From the NCBI GenBank assembly GCA_030374765.1, contig JARGXX010000080.1:1426001-1490000 (forward strand): a stretch of DNA of 64,000 nt, given 5' to 3'. Shown one piece after another: positions 11,741 to 22,972 of this stretch. Below the pieces are notes generated by a model, which worked only from the letters and a program-made list of their open reading frames with translations, was not told the origin of the DNA and searched no databases. A program made the translations under genes and the position numbers. The stretch's first letter is position 1. Every line of letters starts with the position of its first letter. Source of the stretch: Agarophyton chilense. Lineage: Eukaryota > Rhodophyta > Florideophyceae > Gracilariales > Gracilariaceae.

Positions 11741-11822
11741 TTCTCTTCTTCCTCATCAACATTTCCTTACCCACGTCCAACAATTGTTGTGGACGTGGGA
11801 GAAAGACGTTGAAGAAGAGAGA
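11741..11822. repeat. Foldback inverted repeat
   Basis: A perfect 10-bp inner pair (11770-11779 and 11790-11799) is nested in an imperfect outer pair of pyrimidine-rich and purine-rich arms (about 11741-11769 and 11800-11822). It lies beyond the truncated end of the FabI fragment. Confidence 0.6.
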
Positions 11823-12163
11823 AGAGAGTGTACTGGACGACTTCTAGGAGTTGCCATTTTCGGAAAGGGAAACACCACCTTCGCTCAGATGATCATTGTT
11901 GTAGGAGGTATCGTTGTGATATCAGTTGATGCTGGGGGGTTTGAGCCACCCCCCCGTTTTTCACATCTAGCGCCTGTCATCCAAACATCCATAATAAACT
12001 AGCAGCGTCTCGCGCATTCGTTTTCCATTCATAATGTACAAGGTGTTGTTCTAGAATCGAAAGCCAGGTCTAGCTGGCACTCTAAAAAATTAACAGAAAT
12101 TACTTCTGCATCCGCGATCCGTCATTTTTCGCAGATTTCTCGCCGGATATCTTCCGGCATACT
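11823..12163. other. Right interior of the 11-kb insertion, no gene recognised
   Basis: It includes a short G6/C7 stem around 11934-11956 and CTAG motifs approaching the right terminal repeat. Confidence 0.4.
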
Positions 12164-12202
12164 AAACTAGCGGCTAATACTAGCTTTCCGAGAACACAGA
12201 CG
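12164..12202 (-). repeat. Right terminal inverted repeat of the 11-kb insertion
   Basis: It is the inverted counterpart of 1209-1247, about 35 of 39 positions matching by eye. Confidence 0.7.
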
Positions 12203-12258
12203 CCTCAGGCTCTCCATATATGACTACTAGTAGTAGTCATATATGGAGAGCCTGAGGC
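12202..12258. repeat. Perfect 57-bp palindrome at the insertion junction
   Basis: Arms 12202-12229 and 12231-12258 are exact reverse complements around a single base. The right arm is the flanking gypsy A1 sequence; the left arm is an inverted copy of it placed between the element end and its own source. Confidence 0.9.
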
Positions 12259-14094
12259 GCCACCTAGAGAGGCGACTCGATGCATCGGTCATATTGAGTA
12301 ACCAGCGGAGTGAATCATGGTCTGTCCTAATGGTAAACCTGGTTCCCTCGAGGTACGGACGCAGTGTCAATACAGACCATACGATGGCTAGACATTCCTT
12401 TTCGGTCGTACTGTAGTTTCGCTTCGCGCTGGTGAGCGTTCTGCTCCAGTAGCAAATAGGTCGATAGTCCTCCAGTGACTCCTGTTCCTGTAGCAGTGCA
12501 CAACCCACTTGGACATCAGAGACATCTGTGTCCAGGGCGAAAGGCCTATTGGGCTTTGGTAAACCCAATATGGGTGGGTTCAGTATTTTGTACTTTAGGG
12601 TCTGAAATTCCTCGTACTGGTCGCCAGTAAGGGCTTCAAACTCCGAAGGTGTTCCCTTTCTTCAGCATAGCGTTGAGAGGGGCCAAGATCTTGGCAAACC
12701 CTTGGGCGAACCGTCGGTAAGCGTTGCCTAAGCCCACGAGGGATCGTAGTTCCGTGTGGGTCCTAGGAGGCTTAGCCTGGCAAATAGCATTTGTGGTCTG
12801 TGTGGACACCTTTAGCTTACTTAGGAAGAAGACATGACCGAGGTAGTCCACAGAGGCCTGAAAGAAGGCGCATTTGCGGAGTTTCAGTGTTACTCCAGCG
12901 TCCTGTAGGATTGTAAGCACCTTCTTCACGTGGCGAAGATGTTCCTTTACGGTCCGTGAGAAGATTATAGCTTCATCCAAATAGACCAGGGCGAACTTCC
13001 ATTTGACTCTGGACAGTATAATGTCGATTACCCGTTGGAAAGTGGCTGGGCATTCTTCAAACCAAAGGGCATGCGAGTAAGTCTGAACAGACCATCATGG
13101 GTGGTAAAGGTTGTCAGCGCTCTCGCATCTTCGGCCAAAGGAATTTTCCAGTATTCTGAGTTAGCGTCCTGTGTGGTAAAGACGAAGGCTTCGCCTAAGG
13201 AATCCAGAAAGTCGTCCATGCGGGGTATCGGGTATGAGTCCCTCTTGGTTACTGCGTTCAGCTTCCTGTAGTCGACACAGAACCTGACGGAGCCATCTTT
13301 CTTGGCCACAATGACAAGGGGACTTGCTTATTCGGATTGGTCTGTTCATCTGGTCGGCGACAATTTCTCTACCTTTAAGGCCAGTACGGTATGGGTGCTG
13401 GAACTGTGGTCTAGCATCATCGTGAAGGTCAATGCGGTGTGTAATGGCTGTGATTGTGCCCAATCTACCTGATCACATGGCCTGGTATTCCCTGAGGAGA
13501 TCAAGTACCTGGGGCCTATAGGATTCGAGTTCTTCGCCGATGGCGACCGTCCCCTCCCAAGAGTCGACGTCCTTGTCGGGAGTTGGCGTCGTAAGCTTAC
13601 CCATTTGGGATTCCATAATGACCACGGGTGCGAGTAGAGTGATACCAACAACGGTACTTTTAGATAACCGCACGTACTTATCTCCGAAGTTGCTGATTGT
13701 GACCAAAAAGGACCTGTTGGGGTGGATGTCCATTACTCCATTGGCCATCAAGATAAGGTGCTTCAGAACTGTTTTCGGGTGGTTCTGAATCGTCACGAGA
13801 CCTGAGGACTGGGAATAGATCCACACAGCGATTTGGGTCATCGGGGGTATCGTTATGGCCTTTGACAGGCGAACCTTATTGGACTTCGTGTTTTCGGAGA
13901 CAACCGCTCGTTTGCGGGTGGCTTCTGGCACTGGGGCGGAACCAGTTATGGAGATGAAAGGTGCGCGGTGGAACGCGACTTTCCTAAGGCCTGGATAAAT
14001 GGCTCTAATGTATCGATCGATAAAGGAGGTCCCTAGGATTGCCTCAGCGCTCATGTTAGGACATACAAGGAACCACGTGCGGATTTTGAACTGT
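12231..14094 (-). mobile_element. Ty3/gypsy family A, copy A1, proximal part (protease, RT, RNase H)
   Basis: On the minus strand this holds the C-terminal part of the protease region (RTWFLVCPNMSAEAILGTSF), reverse transcriptase pieces (RFCVDYRKLNAVTKRDSYPI, MPFGLKNA) and RNase H (YSTTEKECLAIVWSVLTLRP). Its 5' portion (LTR, gag, start of protease) is absent because family B sequence begins abruptly at 14095. It is a broken fossil with several interruptions. Confidence 0.9.
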
Positions 14095-14763
14095 TGTAGT
14101 ATTCTACTATGTCGGGGAATCCGATAGGATGATTCTTCGCGAAGTCGCGGTTGGAACTCATAAGTGAGTGATGTCATCAAACTTGTGATATGAAACGGCA
14201 CACCGCGTAGGATGCCAGGAGGCATGGTGCATTGTTGGAACACGTGTTATCACGAGTGGACTGGCTTGCAACGGCGCATGTAGTGGCGATCCACGTGGCT
14301 GGTTTTAATACCCTTTGTAGCTAGACGTCCATTAGGGACCATACCCATACAGTGGTTTGGCTAAGTGGCCGACCACTGGGTATTATTTATATATATGTAG
14401 TTGGGCACTCACCCTGGCACACAGTATATAGTGTACCAGAAATGAGCGCCCAGTCCAAGTAAAGGAGACAAAATGGGCATCATGACTATTCTGTTCCTCG
14501 CTTAGGATTCCTTAACTGGAGATCCGGACGAGCTATAATAGATAGTCACCCCCAAACCGCTTCACGAGCCGTCTCGTACCTACGTCCCATCAACGTTTTA
14601 CAATTGCACTGTTCACCCTTGCCGGCGAGTAGTGGCCTTACACCCCACTTCCAGCTCGCTGGTGTTGTAGCTCTACCACCCCTTTTCCTTCGCCGCAAGC
14701 GACCCATCTGCAGTCCGAACGCTGTCGCAGGTGTCTGCTCTCTCCGTTAGAGCAGATACTACA
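14095..14763 (+). repeat. 5' LTR of family B element
   Basis: 669 bp bounded by TGTAGTAT and ATACTACA. It carries a TATA-rich stretch near 14381-14400, a plausible promoter. It is matched by the 3' LTR at 22257-22972. Confidence 0.9.
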
Positions 14764-14765
14764 AG

Positions 14766-14783
14766 TGGTCTCCCGACTTAGAA
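14766..14783 (+). other. Primer-binding site of family B
   Basis: TGGTCTCCCGACTTAGAA begins two bases after the LTR. It shares the CCCGACTTAGAA core with family A, implying the same primer tRNA; the tRNA was not identified. Confidence 0.7.
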
Positions 14784-14978
14784 CCACGGTGGTCAGCTGC
14801 ACTGAACAATCCGCTCCTGGAACGTGGAATCGATATTGATACTTGGAACAAGTGGAATCACTACAGTTATTGTTTATCAAACCACCTCCGGCAATTGCGG
14901 AATTCATCGTGGTTGGACAGGTGGTCGAGAAGTCGAAAACACCATTTGGTTCGCACCTGGACTCAGGTTTGGTCTAGG

Positions 14979-17132
14979 ATGCCGAAGACCCGAAGCCAGT
15001 CGAGTACTGGTCGCCCCGGTCCTGCGGGACCACAGCCGAAACCGAGGCTCGCCTCATCTGTTGAAGCCGGAGAGCGGCTGTATCGTCAAGCGATGTCGCG
15101 CTCACGCTCGGTGCATGATGAACGAGATCTCTCGGATGTACCGGCCCCTGTGGCAGCGGCAGTCACGCCCACCACAGAAGCCGTAGTTGACCCTGAGGTC
15201 GTCGGACTTCAAGAAGAGGATGATTTGCGCAGGGAAGTGCGTCGTCTCAAGTCTGAGTCACGCGCTTCGCGTGTGCGCATGGTTGCGTTGGAATCGCAGA
15301 TCGCTGCTCTTATCGCTGATGTCGAACAATTACGCAGTGCGCATCAAGCACTCGTTCGTCAAGACGATGGGAAGCAGGTCTCTGCATCAGTGAAAAAACT
15401 ACGTGAGGATTTGGACCATCTACTGGAGAGGTACGGGAATACGCCCGATGCGCTACCCGGCTTAACCGTGGATGTAGAGAAAGTCCTCACTCGAGTTAAA
15501 CCTCTTTTAGAACGCCTGGAGGCGGCAGTTCATGCGCAGACTGCTGCTAAACCAGTCATGCTGGAAGAGGAAGGAGCTCCTTTGAAGGATGCTCGTTCGA
15601 AGAAGTCGAAGTCACGACGTAAGAAGCGGAAGTGCGCACGTGATTCGAGTGATGAATCGTCAAGTACGGAAGGTTTCAGTTCCAGTACTGATGATTCTGA
15701 TGATTCAGATACGTCAGATGACGACGACAGTGATGATGGTCATCGAAGGTCCCGATCTCGGAAGAAGAACACGTCTTCGTGGTTGATGAGAAAAAAAGGC
15801 TCACCTTACAGAGGATTGAAGGTGCTCCCGTGCAAGAATCCGCTTTATCGGAAGGTCTTGAATTACAGGTACTACCGTCTGAAGGTGAAGAGCAAGAAGC
15901 GCTCAGGACGAGAAACCGCAAAGGTGAAGGATCACATCAAACGATTGAAGATCGACTTTAATGATGTCACATTTGATAGGAAAACCCCCATTCTCGTTAT
16001 TGAGTTTCTCACTCGATTCGTTGTCGAAGCAGACACTCTAGAGATGAGTGAACCACAGGCATTTGTGTCTTTACCACACTTCCTGAAGGCTTTTGCTTTA
16101 GAGAAATATCGTTCCGTATGCGGATCATTGACAGCCGATGAAGGCGGCGTTACCTCATGGCCAGAGGCGGTGCAACATTTGCTGCGCAGTTACGAGACTT
16201 CAAACGCGATACATCAGGGGATCGTGGACCTAAGGGTTGTGACCCAAAAGCCTGAGGAGGGCGAAGCTGAGTACAGCTCAAGGCTTAACAAAGCTTCAGT
16301 CCGCTGTGGAAACGTCCACTCGACGGAGGACAAGATTACCTTGTACATCGACGGGCTGGACCCGAGCATCAAGTCGTTGGTAGCTCGATATCGAGAGAAG
16401 CATGGAAGAGTCTCCTTTTTGGAGTTAGTTCAGTTTGCGAAAGCTGAAGGAGACGCGGCCAGAGCGCGTGATAGCCCCCGTCATTCAGTGGCTTTTGGAA
16501 CCTCAATGGATATCGAGAAGTTCTCCGCCAGAGTTAATCAGCGCAGCAAACTGCAACATCTGGAATCTCCAGTTGACTCGTGAGATTCGTCTTTGGCACC
16601 CAAAGGGAGTGACTCGCATGAGGAGGCGGTCCATTTAATGGAATATACGGACTCTTCTGTACCTACAGTGGATCTCTCACACTCGGAGTCTCAGGACGAG
16701 AAAGCCCTAATGGCTATGGAGGGCCGTCGCCCTATGTACCGTCCCTACACGGTGCCCCCACAAGGAGGTTTTAAGAACGGGAAACCCGGATGGGTGGATA
16801 CTCGCACGGCATACCGTTCACAACCTATGTTGACCAACCGTCGTGACGGTTTGATATGTTATTCATGTTATGGAAAACACCATTTGAGTGCAGAATGCAC
16901 GCTTCCTGCAAAGAATCTGAGCCGTATCATCACGAATTATGAAGCACTCTCAGAAGAAGAAAGGTACCGCGTACCAGCGGGAATGTATTGGAAAGCCAAA
17001 AGTTGGTTTTCTCAGACACCAATGCGCCGGACGGACAAGACGGTTGCTCAGAATGCTGAAGTGTTACCACCCGGAACCCCGGTAGAAAGAGGCGCCTTTG
17101 AAGCGAATAAGCCGGTGCAACTGGAAAACTAA
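14979..17132 (+). pseudogene. Family B gag region
   Basis: The frame from the ATG at 14979 encodes a Gag-like protein. In order: a basic N-terminus, a coiled coil (about residues 65-120), a Lys/Arg-rich stretch followed by an Asp/Ser-rich acidic stretch (about 195-265), then a retrotransposon-gag capsid-like region. A canonical CCHC zinc knuckle (CYSCYGKHHLSAEC) lies at about 16855-16900, followed by a motif around RYRVPAGMYW that resembles the post-knuckle region of family A. It is treated as a fossil. Confidence 0.85.
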
Positions 17133-17173
17133 GTGAGGGAGCCCCTAGGGGGTCGGCACTTGTCGATCCCGTA

Positions 17174-20100
17174 GTGCTGACCAGGGAGAGCTCGCCTCCC
17201 TGCTCCCGCGCTTGGAAGCCCAAGATTCTCCTGAGGCCTCCCAAATTTCCGCCGTACGGAATCAATCCGCCGGACGGCAAGCCAGTACGGTTTTACTGTG
17301 TGTTACATCGTCCTTGGAGACGTTATACTTGTCCGTCAAAACGGGAAAGTTACCTCATGGTAGTGTCTAAAAGAAACTATAAGGTCTATGCCGACATCGG
17401 CTCTGACAGGAATCTGTTATCTCGTCGATTGACTATCCTTGTCACAGGTGCTGGTCCAAACTTTATACGGGAATCGAAGCTCGCTCTTGCTGACTTAGAA
17501 CGTATTCGATACGGTCCTCTACCGGAGATCCGGGATGCCGACAAAAATGCTGTGAAGACACTGAGAACATTTGGACTCGTGGTGCGTTTGGGACGCTTTG
17601 TAGTCCTAGTCGGCTTCATCGTCTGTAAGACGTTAGCTGCACCAGTGGTATTGGGTTTTGATTATTGCGACAAGTTTGTCGAAGCCATTCGCCCGCGAAG
17701 AAAACTAGTGGAACTAGATCATGAACCAATGGTACCAATTGTTCGCAAGCCAATGCGTCGTTGCTCTGAAGCACCTCCACTTCCACCATCTATGGAATAC
17801 GGGAAATCCCGAGGACGTGTCTCCCGAGGATTCGAGCAGCGAAGAGTGCCATGCTGAAGGCGCAAACCCAAACTTGGGTTCAAGTAAGAACAGAACGACA
17901 CGGACTCGTGGTAATTCAACCGAATACTCGGATGTACGAATCCCGTGGATTGCTAGTCGCTAACGGCATTGATCAGGTTGATCCTGGTAGCCCCTTTTGC
18001 ATACTAGTGAGTAATTTTCACCGATAACGATTATCAGATACCGAAGAATCAGGTTGTTGCAACAGCTTTGCCTCATCCCAGAGTGGTTATCCCTAATCAT
18101 ATTTCTACTACAAAAGTATTGGGATGAACCCATGTCGGTGACACACACGAAGAACTGCAAACTCCGTCTGGACATCAATTGCAAACGGCGAAGGATCCAG
18201 AGAGCCTGGTCGATGAGCTAGACTTATCACATGTGTCGGAACACTACAGAACGAAGATCAGGTCTATGCTGAAGAAGTATACATCAATGTGGAGTGGAAA
18301 ACTAGGAGTTATCTCCACTACTAAGCACCACATTGATTTGGTCCCAGGGTCACGACCGATCTCCTAACCACCTTACAGAGCGGGACCGCGAACTCGCCAA
18401 ATCGAGGAGGAGAATGTCAGCAAAATGCTGGAAGAAGGACTAATCGAAGCAGCTCAATCTGCTTGGGCCTCACCAGTGGTGCTGGTTCCAAAACCTGATG
18501 GTTCTTTACGATTCTGTATCCATTATCCAAAACTGAGCGCAGTTAAAGTTCGAGATACATACCCGTTGCCTTGAATGGACGAATGTATTGACAGCTTAGG
18601 AGAAGCGAACGTGTTCACCACGTTAGACGCCAACTCTGGCTATTGGAAGGTGCCTGTAGCGGAAGAAGACCAAGACAAAACCGCATTTGCGTGTCACGCC
18701 GGTCTCTACCGTTTCAAAAGGATGCCCTTTGGCTTAACGATTGCACCGGCTACTTTTCAGCGTACTCTGGACATCTTGCTCTCAAGATACAAGTGGAAGA
18801 CTTGTTTAGTCTATTTGGACGATGTGATCATCTTTTCCCATGATGTGGAAAGCCATTTACGGCATGACGAGGAGATCCTCAAATCACTACAGAGCGCAGG
18901 TATCACCTTGAAGTTCAAGAAATGCGAATGGTTCGCTGGCACCGTCCGGTACTTAGGACATGTGATCAAGCCGGGACAGCTGGCCATTCAAGAGGCACAA
19001 ACAGCGGCTCTCCGCGAAGTACAACCTCCGTCGACACAGAAGCAATTGCGTTCTTTCCTCTGCTTGTGCAACGTCTACCGACGATTCGTTCCGCGATACT
19101 CGCATATAGCAGCACCGCTCAACGCAAAGCTGCTTAAAGGACAACCAGTACAGCTAGAACAATTCAGACAAGCTGAAGCGGAAGAGTTCGACACGATGAA
19201 GACAAAGATTATTACAGCCTCAGTCTTGGCGCTGCCCATCCCCAACCTGCCATACTCAGTGGATACCGACTCTAGCGAGTACCAAGTAGGGTGTGCCCTT
19301 TTTCAAACATACCCTGATGGTGAACGCAAACCCACTGGTTCCTAGTCAAGATCGCTGAACACAGCTGAGAAGATGTATTCAGTTTTAGAAAAGGAATGCC
19401 TTGCAGTCGTATGGGCTCTAACCACATTGCGACCGTGTCTCCAAGGGGAACATTTTACCGTCAACACGGATCATTCGTCTCTACGATGGTTACTGTCCAT
19501 TACAGACCCGTCTGGTCGTCTCACACGATGGCCCTTTCGCCTTTCTGAATTCGATTTCGAAGTGAAGTATAAGAAGAGATTGGCCAATGTCCAATCTGAC
19601 GCGCTATCGCGACTCAAAACACTGGGTGAAACCCAAGGCGAAATCGATGAAGAGATACCTTGCTTTTACATGGAGACCCATTCACCATCTTTTGAAGAAG
19701 AGGAACAAGAGACCCTTGATAATTATTCGGATGCAGACCCGTTCCCTTCATTATCAGACACTGACCCTTCAGTTCAACTCGAGCGAATCTCGTGCACTGA
19801 GCTCCTCAATGAGCAACACGCCGATATGTTTTGTGCGTCGATACGCTCTCGTCTTAACGGGGGGGAGGAGCTCCCCTTTTCACTCGACTCACGAGGAATA
19901 CTGTTAAGACATGTCGAAAAGCATGATCAAATCGTGATTCCACACGTCTTGAAGAGTCGAGTACTCCATCCGGCACACTACAGCAGGCTGTCTAGTCACC
20001 CAGGAGAAACGATGTTGTTCATGACTTTAAGAAGATATTTTTACTGGCCCACTTTTGCAATGGACTGCCATGCTACAGTGAGGTTGTGTACAACATGTGC

Positions 20101-20400
20101 GAAGAATCGCCTGAAACTTTACAGGAAGCGAAAACCGATGACAATATTCCAGACGAAAGCGCCTTTACAATACGTCAGTATCGACATCCTAGGGGAATTG
20201 ATTCGCTCAAGGCGAGGTTATCGCTACCTATTGGTAATCACCGACCGCTTACCGAAGCTAGTGGGGACTGTGCCGCTGAAGCGGATAACCGCAGCCGTAA
20301 TCGCACAGGCATTTATCAAACACTGGGTATTTATACGTCACCGGATTTTTTTTGGTATCAAGATACTACGGCAAGGGTGTTGACTAGGAGTCTTTTCTAG
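17174..20400 (+). pseudogene. Family B pol region (protease, RT, RNase H, integrase)
   Basis: In order: an aspartic-protease-like segment near 17380-17700; reverse transcriptase with a YLDDVIIFS active-site motif near 18815; RNase H (EKECLAVVWALTTL) near 19390; the H2C2 zinc-binding region near 19980-20110; and the start of the integrase core (LLVITDRLPKLV). The order PR-RT-RH-IN defines Ty3/gypsy. The region is broken and the integrase end is not represented before the opposite-strand frame begins. Confidence 0.9.
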
Positions 20401-20405
20401 GATCA

Positions 20406-22088
20406 TCAATGATACGTGCGAGCACGCAGGTTCGCAAGAAGCTGTGCGCGATCACCCTGAACTTGGTCCATGGGAAAGCCCGCATCTAAGAGGAACTGCC
20501 TCAGCGGATCCAAGCCTGGATCTTCGACCGGGACTTCACTCAGTTGTTGGGTAAACCTATGAAAGTACTCTTGAGCAACTCCCACGGCTGCGGATTGATC
20601 GACGGAAGTCACTACGCCTGCCAGCTCTGGCTCGTCCTTGTAACCGAGTTCAGCCTCATCTCCCGGCGCTTCCTCATACGGTTCCTCTCCGTTCTCGGAT
20701 GAAGTGCCGTCGTACTCGTATCCAGTAAGCTGGTTCGGTGGCATGTCACGCCGGTTTTCCCGAAGAAAGCGGGCCTGCTCGGAGGTAATTACCTGGGGCG
20801 TCCAGGGGTCGTACCAAACGAAGTCTCCAGCACTTGCTGTTCGTCCATGAGAATGGTCGTGGTGTCTTGCACGGGTTTCGCGAGCGGATTGATCAGCTGG
20901 CACTCCAGACCAATTGACACTGTCGATCAAATCCACAAGATGGAGGAAGTTGGCATGGTTCGCACGGGATCCCAGGACAAGGGAAAGACCGAGTTCTCTC
21001 GCATACTTTCGCGCTGTGGGCGAAATGTACCAAACTCTAAAGGTATCATAAGCATCCCACAGGAGGAAGACGGCCATCTTGGCGATAAACTCGGTATAAA
21101 CCACCGTCCAATATCCCGAGAATGGGTCGATAACCAACGCGGACCCGATGTAGGAGATCGCCGGGGGGAGCTCCACAGGGCAACCACGAGGACACTCGAT
21201 CGCCGCCCAATGCTCCGGAATACCGATGTAACGCCCGAAGTGCCTGTTTCGCCGGATGCGGTCGATCTCGATCATTTGATACGGCACCAAATAGCTTAAA
21301 CGTGATCGAGTACGACGTTCCCAACAGGGATAATCTCAGTAGGGAATGTCACGCTTTTGATGGAAGCGGAACTTCGCATGGAGAAGAGGTTTCTGAAAGC
21401 AGAGAGCTGCATCACGCCCTCCGCGCCCACCACGCCAACCGCTAACATCGACTTCAACGAGTGTCTCGATATAAGAGTAACCCTCACTGTCGGTTCGGGC
21501 TTTCCTGGTATCTAGTTCCCAGTCCTGCGGGAGCAGAACCGTACTGATGAATCGGTGAACACGCTAGTAAATCAGGAAGGTGGACCACGTACGGGCTTCG
21601 CACAAGGTTTCCGATAAATATCGGGCAATCGCGTTGTCTGGCAAAGCAATATGGCTCGCCCAGTCGTCGCTATAAATCGCGTGTTCCGGAATACCGTCAG
21701 GGAAGTACTCAACTTGTACATACTGTTGTATCAACGCGTCATCGCGGATAGCAACTGGATCAAACCAGGGCGCTCGCGCGAAAAGTTCATCGTTGTCGAG
21801 AAGATCTCGTCCATAGAAATCCGCAGGGTGCGGATGACTCCGCTGAGCACGACGAGAAGGAGCTGAAATCACACCTGCAGAGGCGACGTAAGCCGCGTTC
21901 GGCATCGGAGCCACGGTTAGCTGAGGTGACGGTACCGACCGGAATCCGGTGTACGGTGTGGGGAAAGAACGGTATGGACCGAGTTGAGTAGTAGGCTGCG
22001 ACGCATAACCAGCAGTGTTGGACGGAGCCCCAGAAGGCACATCCTCAGAGGAGGGCTGGAACGGGTTGGACCCGGCGTTCGGATCCAT
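20406..22088 (-). pseudogene. Opposite-strand reading frame of family B (antisense ORF)
   Basis: Between pol and the 3' LTR the minus strand carries long coding-like pieces starting at an ATG at 22088 (MDPNAGSNPFQPSSEDVPSG). The N-terminal part is rich in Pro, Ser and Ala. The C-terminal part contains WAAIECPRGCPVELPPAISY, FRVWY, DFVWYDPWTPQVI and an acidic tail. No known domain is recognised. The family A antisense frame shares short blocks in the same order. It is broken like the rest of the element. Confidence 0.6.
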
Positions 22089-22256
22089 CGCGAGAGATCG
22101 AGCTGGAGAGCGGTGAGAAGCAGAAGGCTGTTGAGAACTGTAAGAGTTGATCGGGTGGCGAGGAATTCTTGATGACGATGAGTACCCGGAACACCGATCC
22201 GACTGCGTTTAAACGCTTCTTGCGTTCCCCATGGTTCGCGCTTAGCGAGGCGGGTG

Positions 22257-22972
22257 TGTATTATTCCCATATCTTGGGGAACCCAATAGGTTGGTGCTTA
22301 GCGAAGTCGCGGTTGGAACTCATAATTGAGTGTTGTCATCAGCATTGTGATATGAAACGGCATCCTGCATAGGATGCCTTGAGGAAGAATGTCTTGGTGG
22401 AACACGTGGCGTCATGGGTCGAGTGGCTTACCACGGTGCGCGCATAGTTGCGACCCTTCCTAGGGGAGTGCCATATTGTCAACGGCGCGTGTAGTGGCGA
22501 TCCACGTGGAGGGCTTTACTACCCTTTGTAGCTAGACGTCCATTAGGGACCATACCCATACAGTGGTTTGGCTAAGTGGCTGACCACTGGGTATTATTTA
22601 TATATCTATTTGGGCACTCACCCTGGTACACAGTATATAGTGTACCAGAGGCGAGCGCCGACTACAAGTAAAGGAGATAACATGGGCATCATGACAATTC
22701 TGTTCCTCGCTTAGGATTCCTTAACCGGAGATCCGGGCGAGCTATATTAGATAGTCAGCCCCCAACCACTTCACGAGCCGTCTCGTACCTACGTTCCATC
22801 AACGTTTTACAGTTGCACTGTTCACCCTCGCTGGCGAGTAGTGGTCTTACACCCCACTTCCAGCTCGCTGGTGTTGTAGCTCTACCACCCCTTTTCCTTC
22901 GCCACAAGCGACCCATCGGCAGTCCGAACGCTGTCGCAGGTGTCTGCTCTCTCCGTTAGAGCGGATACTACA
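22257..22972 (+). repeat. 3' LTR of family B element
   Basis: 716 bp, begins TGTATTATTC and ends ATACTACA. It is homologous to 14095-14763 along its whole length apart from one indel of some 45 bases. Confidence 0.9.

Larger units (their letters stand above)
1209..12202. mobile_element. 11-kb composite insertion with ~39-bp terminal inverted repeats
   Basis: This block interrupts the pol gene of gypsy copy A1; aligned to copy A3, gypsy sequence stops near 1208 and resumes near 12231. Its ends are inverted repeats: 1209-1247 begins CGTCTGTGTTTTCGG and the reverse complement of 12164-12202 begins CGTCTGTGTTCTCGG, about 35 of 39 positions agreeing by eye. Both ends are rich in CTAG motifs, as expected of subterminal transposase-binding sites. 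Inside are a methyltransferase relic, a coiled-coil pseudogene, a copia relic and fragments of two plastid-protein genes. No transposase was recognised and no clean target duplication was found, so the superfamily is open. A DNA transposon that has captured genes is the preferred reading; successive unrelated insertions are the alternative. Confidence 0.6.
14095..22972 (+). mobile_element. Ty3/gypsy family B LTR retrotransposon
   Basis: A structurally near-complete element: 5' LTR 14095-14763, primer-binding site from 14766, gag, protease-RT-RNase H-integrase, an opposite-strand reading frame, and 3' LTR 22257-22972. The LTRs begin TGTA and end TACA. They differ by scattered substitutions (of order a tenth by eye) plus an indel of some 45 bases, so the copy is old. 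It is broken, with perhaps ten interruptions in pol; gag is the best-preserved part. The left flank is gypsy A1 protease sequence and the right flank is the 3' end of gypsy A3, and no target duplication is shared, so this copy is probably a recombinant of two insertions. Confidence 0.9.
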
